64,000 bases of DNA from Xylocopa sonorina (taxonomy: Eukaryota > Arthropoda > Insecta > Hymenoptera > Apidae). Under the pieces are notes generated by a model. It had not been told where the DNA came from and did not search any database. It was given only the letters and a program-made list of their open reading frames with translations. The position numbers were made by a program, and so were the translations under genes. The stretch spans positions 11,715,001-11,779,000 of the forward strand of contig NC_135198.1 in the NCBI RefSeq assembly GCF_050948175.1. Direction: 5' to 3'. Below are positions 59,706-64,000 of this stretch, piece after piece. Positions within the stretch are counted from its first letter, which is position 1. Every line of letters starts with the position of its first letter.

Positions 59706-62700
59706 GTAAGTTCCTCGCTCATCTTTCTCTCCGCTATCTTGCGTACGCGCGTTGCTCAACTTGAGCGAGCGAGGTTCCCTCGCGGGGAGCGCGAACGTGG
59801 AATACGCGTCGACGAAAAACGCGAGGACGTTAATTAACGCAGCCTCTACCGTCGCATAGACGGCCTTTGACAGTTACCTACGCTTAACCCTTTCGCGATA
59901 TTTCGTTTGCACGCTTTTTTTCCGAAGCGTGAACTTTTGCTACCCTCCTTTGAGTGACCGCGTGTGCCGAGGGAGTCAACGGTTAGCGTTATGTAATCGT
60001 TCCTAATTGGGGGTGACCCTTTTAATAGGTGTTTAGAATTTCTCGTTCGATTGTTCGTTCGATAGCTCGTTCGCAGCCCGTTTAAAAAACCGATCGAACA
60101 ACGAGTTGGCAAATGAAATAAAGGGCTGGGAAATTTCTGTTGCCCCGCACGTTTAGAAGTAAACGTTTCAGCGGAACGGTTCCCCGGGATTACGTGCACA
60201 AGCCGCGTCTCGTGGGTGGCGCACCTCTCGAGAACTGCATGCTCAGCGACCGAGATAATGACAGCCATAACGCAATTAACCCGTTTCTGGGATTACAGTC
60301 GAACGACCGTGCGCGTTGCCGTGCCGCGAGTTTGACAGTCAATTATCGTCCAATAGGACGACCAGAGTTGACGCGAGGAAAAGTGTCGCGCGATGTAACA
60401 ACGCGATTCCCCCCGCGATCTTTGACGGACTGCTTTTACCTTAATTCGTGTCCGATTGTTTTTTAATTACATTCGACAGAATCGATCGCCAGACTCGGCC
60501 GTGGTATTCAACGCACGACTGTAATTACACGGGCGATTTGCCTGGTTTTTAAATTGAAATATCGAGGGCTCGTCGTCCCCCGGATCGAGCAAAGTTTCCG
60601 CTTCAATCGCGCCATCAAAAGTCTTGGAGGCGATTCAGAGCTGGTTTCTCCCCGCCTTTCGAAGCGATCGTCGCTTAAATAGCGTCGATTCCCGGTGAAA
60701 CGTGACGCGAGCCCTCCCTACAGGGCCCGTAGACAATAGGGGTGGCACTCGCTCGCGCGTGTACCAGGTGGTGGTAAGTGGCTTCCGCGGCTGAATGGAT
60801 CTAGTTTTCATCGAGACGCAGCCAGTGTCTGTTCGCGCGGGGCGACACGACGCCAAAGAAGGGGGGTTAGAAAAGAGTATCCACCCCTCCGCGGATCTCA
60901 CCGTCGAGTTAATGAATGGCTAATGGGCTCTTAATTCTGTAGAGCTTCTCCTCCGCCTCTCGATCCACCTCGCTCGGGTTCCCCCTCGAACCGTCAACCC
61001 TCTGACGTTTCTTGCGCCTCGTCCCCTACTACTACCACCCCCGTTTCACCCTCGATAGCTGCCTGTACTCCACTTCCGAGCGAACCCTACGCGTCGCCCG
61101 TCGTCGTTCATTCTTCACGAGGAATTCACGTTTCCACGCTTTCGCCTTGTTACTCTCTGATCGTCCCCCGTCCCGTTGCGACGGATTTCCTAAATAAAGA
61201 CCGATTTGCTCTACGATTTTTTCGCCCGTCTTTCACCGCCGCCTCTCTCCCTTTGCTCGCTCGTCTAACCCGCCAGCACCGATCCGACGAGGTCCCTCGA
61301 TGGGATTTCGTTCGCCTCGCTTTATCCAACGGCAGCACGATTCTTCTTCGTCCCACGTCTATCAGGGATTTCCATCGTTTTATTCCGCCGGTGCCAGTCT
61401 TCGTCTTCCGGCGACTGGAAAAAGGAAACCGTGCACCCCGGAGAATAGGCTGATAGGAGACGTACGCTCAGCTAGACGGCAAAAGGGCTCTGGTCCACGG
61501 GCAAAAGGGAATCGTGACGGCTGCGAGAATTGCGGAAAGCAATCAGAACCGTGCCGTATCTCCTGTCCCCGTCGTGTCCGTCGTATAAAAGCTAAGTCGC
61601 GAGTCCAGAGAGACCAGGCCCAGACAGGCCTTCCATCGCCGATACGTTATTGTATTTTTTAAGTCAACAGCTGCTCGCCAGCGAACGCGCGCCCCCGTTC
61701 GATGTACCCCATGGAGCATTGTCGTGTTTATCCTGTATTACTAGCCGGGGATAGTTGACGGATCGAGAAATTGCCGAGCGACGCCGGCTCGGCAAACACA
61801 CTCGCGGAAAAATGTCGTTAAACTCATCCGAAGTTTGCTCGTCAAATATTCAACGTTCCCGCTCCTCAGCGTCAGCTCTGTTTGCCCTGCTCGTCGTTCG
61901 TCGGCGTTTATCTTCGAACCGGCGACTTCCAAGTTGGAAATTAAAGAAATCTGTTCAGCCTTGCACTGGCGGCAGGAATAACAAACGGCCCCGTGGATTG
62001 TTTCGCGATCGGCTCCCGCAAACATCACGTTCCACTCGACGCGTTTCAGAATCGTCTTCCTCTTCCACCCCTCCCTCCGCCGTCGAATCGATAACTTTCA
62101 ACGCGGGATCGTTCATATAAATTTTTAATAAAGTTAAAACGCGAATTATTCCGATACATTATGCGAGGGCGTTCACGTGTGTTTGCGCTGCCTGAAATTG
62201 TTTCATCAACGGCGGTAATGCAAGCTTGAGTGCTCTCGCGCGCTTTAGTTTAACGCGCGAGAGATTGAAACTCGGTCGCTAAATAAATCAGGAAAGATAT
62301 TGCCGCGCGCTTAAAATAAATTCGCGTTGGATTACGCGAGCTTTTATGCTCCAGCCTTCATCTTGGAAGAGTGTAATAAACCATCGCGCGCCGCCCCGAA
62401 GAATTACCTTAATCCATAGAGGATCCCCTTGCGCGATGGGTCAATCGTAGCGTGGGCTCCGTTTTCGAACGTTCAGGTTCGATGTAAAATCAAAGCTCCC
62501 TCGAAACCGCGCGAATCGCGCGTCCACGGGTTAAGTAGAAAGAATGGCGGACGTTAAAGGCGCCTCCCTCTGTAGCCGTGGGGGTGCAGAATGCATTCGA
62601 GCCGCGTCTACGCTCGCACGGACGCGTTAAAATTTACAGTAAATCTAGGGGCTCGAACCCGCGCCGGGTTCCATCTGTCGTTCGAGAAACGCGTCACGTT

Positions 62701-64000
62701 CGACCGGAATATCTTTTCAAGAGTTTATCCAGATGCCGGGGATTTCCGCGGCGGAGGAGCTTATTTACAATTTATCGCGACACGTATACGCGTCTGAAGG
62801 ATGGGTAATTGTTATTTCGCACGTTGCGTCCCACAGCGCCGTGAAAATATGAGTTTATATGCGCTCGCAGCGCCCACGGGAACCACCGCCACCCCCTCGT
62901 TTGCTTTTCCGAATCCTTGCGAATAGTCGCGTCTGATACGACCCAGCCTTCTCTTTGCGCCGCTCCACCCGTGTCTGCGATTACCCTTCCTTGCTCGTTG
63001 CGTAGGATCAATTATTTCCGTCTTCCTGGCCGATCCTGCCCTCCGCGGTTGCACTTTTGCGTTTACCAATTTGGCCAGGCAGGATTTTTCTTCCGTTTAC
63101 CATCCAAATTCGACTGGTTCGAAGGTTTCTCTGCACCGGAACCCTCATTACGTCTGCGTTCCACTCGACCCTCGAATAACGTACCTCCGGTTGGAAGACA
63201 GGGTAGGTCCGCTGAACGAGGAAACAAGGACAGGCTCGTCGTTGACCGTAAGCAAACACTGAACGGACTGGTAGCTAGACTCGTGGGTGGGAAAGAGTAA
63301 AAAAGGAGCAGACTACGGGACGGGGAGAGGAGGGTATCGACTATCGTTCGCGGGTCTATCTACCAGGTAAAACAGACCGGCGGACGCGTGAACGGTACAA
63401 TGAGAATTGGCTAATTGAATTAGCGGCCGGCTGAGAGCGGGGGCTCCCGTGACCCAAGCAAGCAGGTTTTAGGAAGGTTCCATTAAAGAGCAGAGAGCCC
63501 CACGACCCGTCGAAAGAATGGCCCCTGCTCGTCCAATTAAAATCACCTGTTAATTGCTAGGAACATCGGGGATCACAATGGCCTCGAGCCGCGTGCGTCT
63601 CTTCGTTTGCGAAACCCTCCATTATCCGGGCGCTGCGCGAATTCGACGAGAGGCCCCCGCCGTTGCCCCCATTTAATGAATCCGCGATGCGGAGGAAAAA
63701 ATATTTATCAAATGGCTGAAATAACCATTATCCGTGTGGAGCGTGGAGTGCGCTCCACCGGCTGAACAACATCGAGATCAATCGGAATCCGACCGGTTCC
63801 GACTCGTTGAGTATTCTCCGATTGGCCTCCTGACCTTTTTCAAGAAACCACCACGGGAACGGACCCGACCCCCTTTTGGAATTACACCTCGCGAATCCTC
63901 TAATTAATGCGTCGAAGTGGCACTCGAATCGGGCTGCATCCGCAGAGAGCCGCCAGCCCGTCTCTCTACGACACACTTTCTATTCCGCTTCGAGCCAAAT
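59706..64000 (+). other. Probable downstream intron; no further exon identified
   Basis: It begins with the GTAAGT donor of the candidate exon. I found no further coding segment with convincing splice sites that continues phase 1. The DNA is again CpG-rich with many arginine-rich open frames. A perfect 10-bp inverted repeat at 62.2 kb is listed separately. Confidence 0.4.
62233..62263. other. Perfect 10-bp hairpin CTCTCGCGCG/CGCGCGAGAG
   Basis: Arms at 62233-62242 and 62254-62263 are exact reverse complements around an 11-base AT-rich loop. Nothing nearby (coding end, poly-U tract) marks it as a terminator or known RNA. Confidence 0.75.

Overview
This is a gene-poor window of animal nuclear DNA, most likely from a hymenopteran insect such as a bee. 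That placement is an inference from four things: non-coding DNA that is GC-rich and very rich in CpG, TCG and CGA with no sign of CpG depletion; many long (GA/CT)n microsatellites; candidate exons separated by a very long intron; and no bacterial-style gene packing. No operon, phage, insertion sequence or CRISPR array is visible. Most long open frames are arginine- and serine-rich by-products of the GC-rich composition, not genes.

Layout. Positions 1-24750 are CpG-rich non-coding DNA with microsatellites, a nested inverted repeat near 15.26 kb and one sequence near 11.74 kb that looks like a recursive-splice (zero-length exon) site. Positions 24751-29139 form a sharply different AT-rich island: a degenerate tandem array of a complex repeat of about 1.4-1.6 kb, in two near-complete and two partial units. 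Each unit carries the same modules in the same order: an 11-bp minisatellite; in three of four units a small insert bounded by 17-bp inverted repeats; an 89-90 bp foldback module; a small hairpin; and, in the two fuller units, a very highly conserved block followed by another hairpin. A 10-bp minisatellite (29212-29568) and an AT-rich tail follow, with a relic of the foldback module at about 30.03 kb. Positions 30.1-44.2 kb return to CpG-rich non-coding DNA.

The best protein-coding evidence is on the plus strand in the right part. A putative promoter and 5' leader (about 44.65-45.2 kb) leads into a short first coding exon (45207-45239) with a consensus donor. After about 14.2 kb of intron, a second candidate exon (59468-59705) also has a consensus donor, and the two can join in phase. 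I do not recognise the protein family, and the pairing is an inference. The rest of the window to 64000 would be the next intron of that gene.

The most interesting material is the 24.75-29.14 kb array. Several of its stems keep pairing although their sequence changes between copies, and one 213-bp core is nearly identical between two units whose flanks have diverged substantially.
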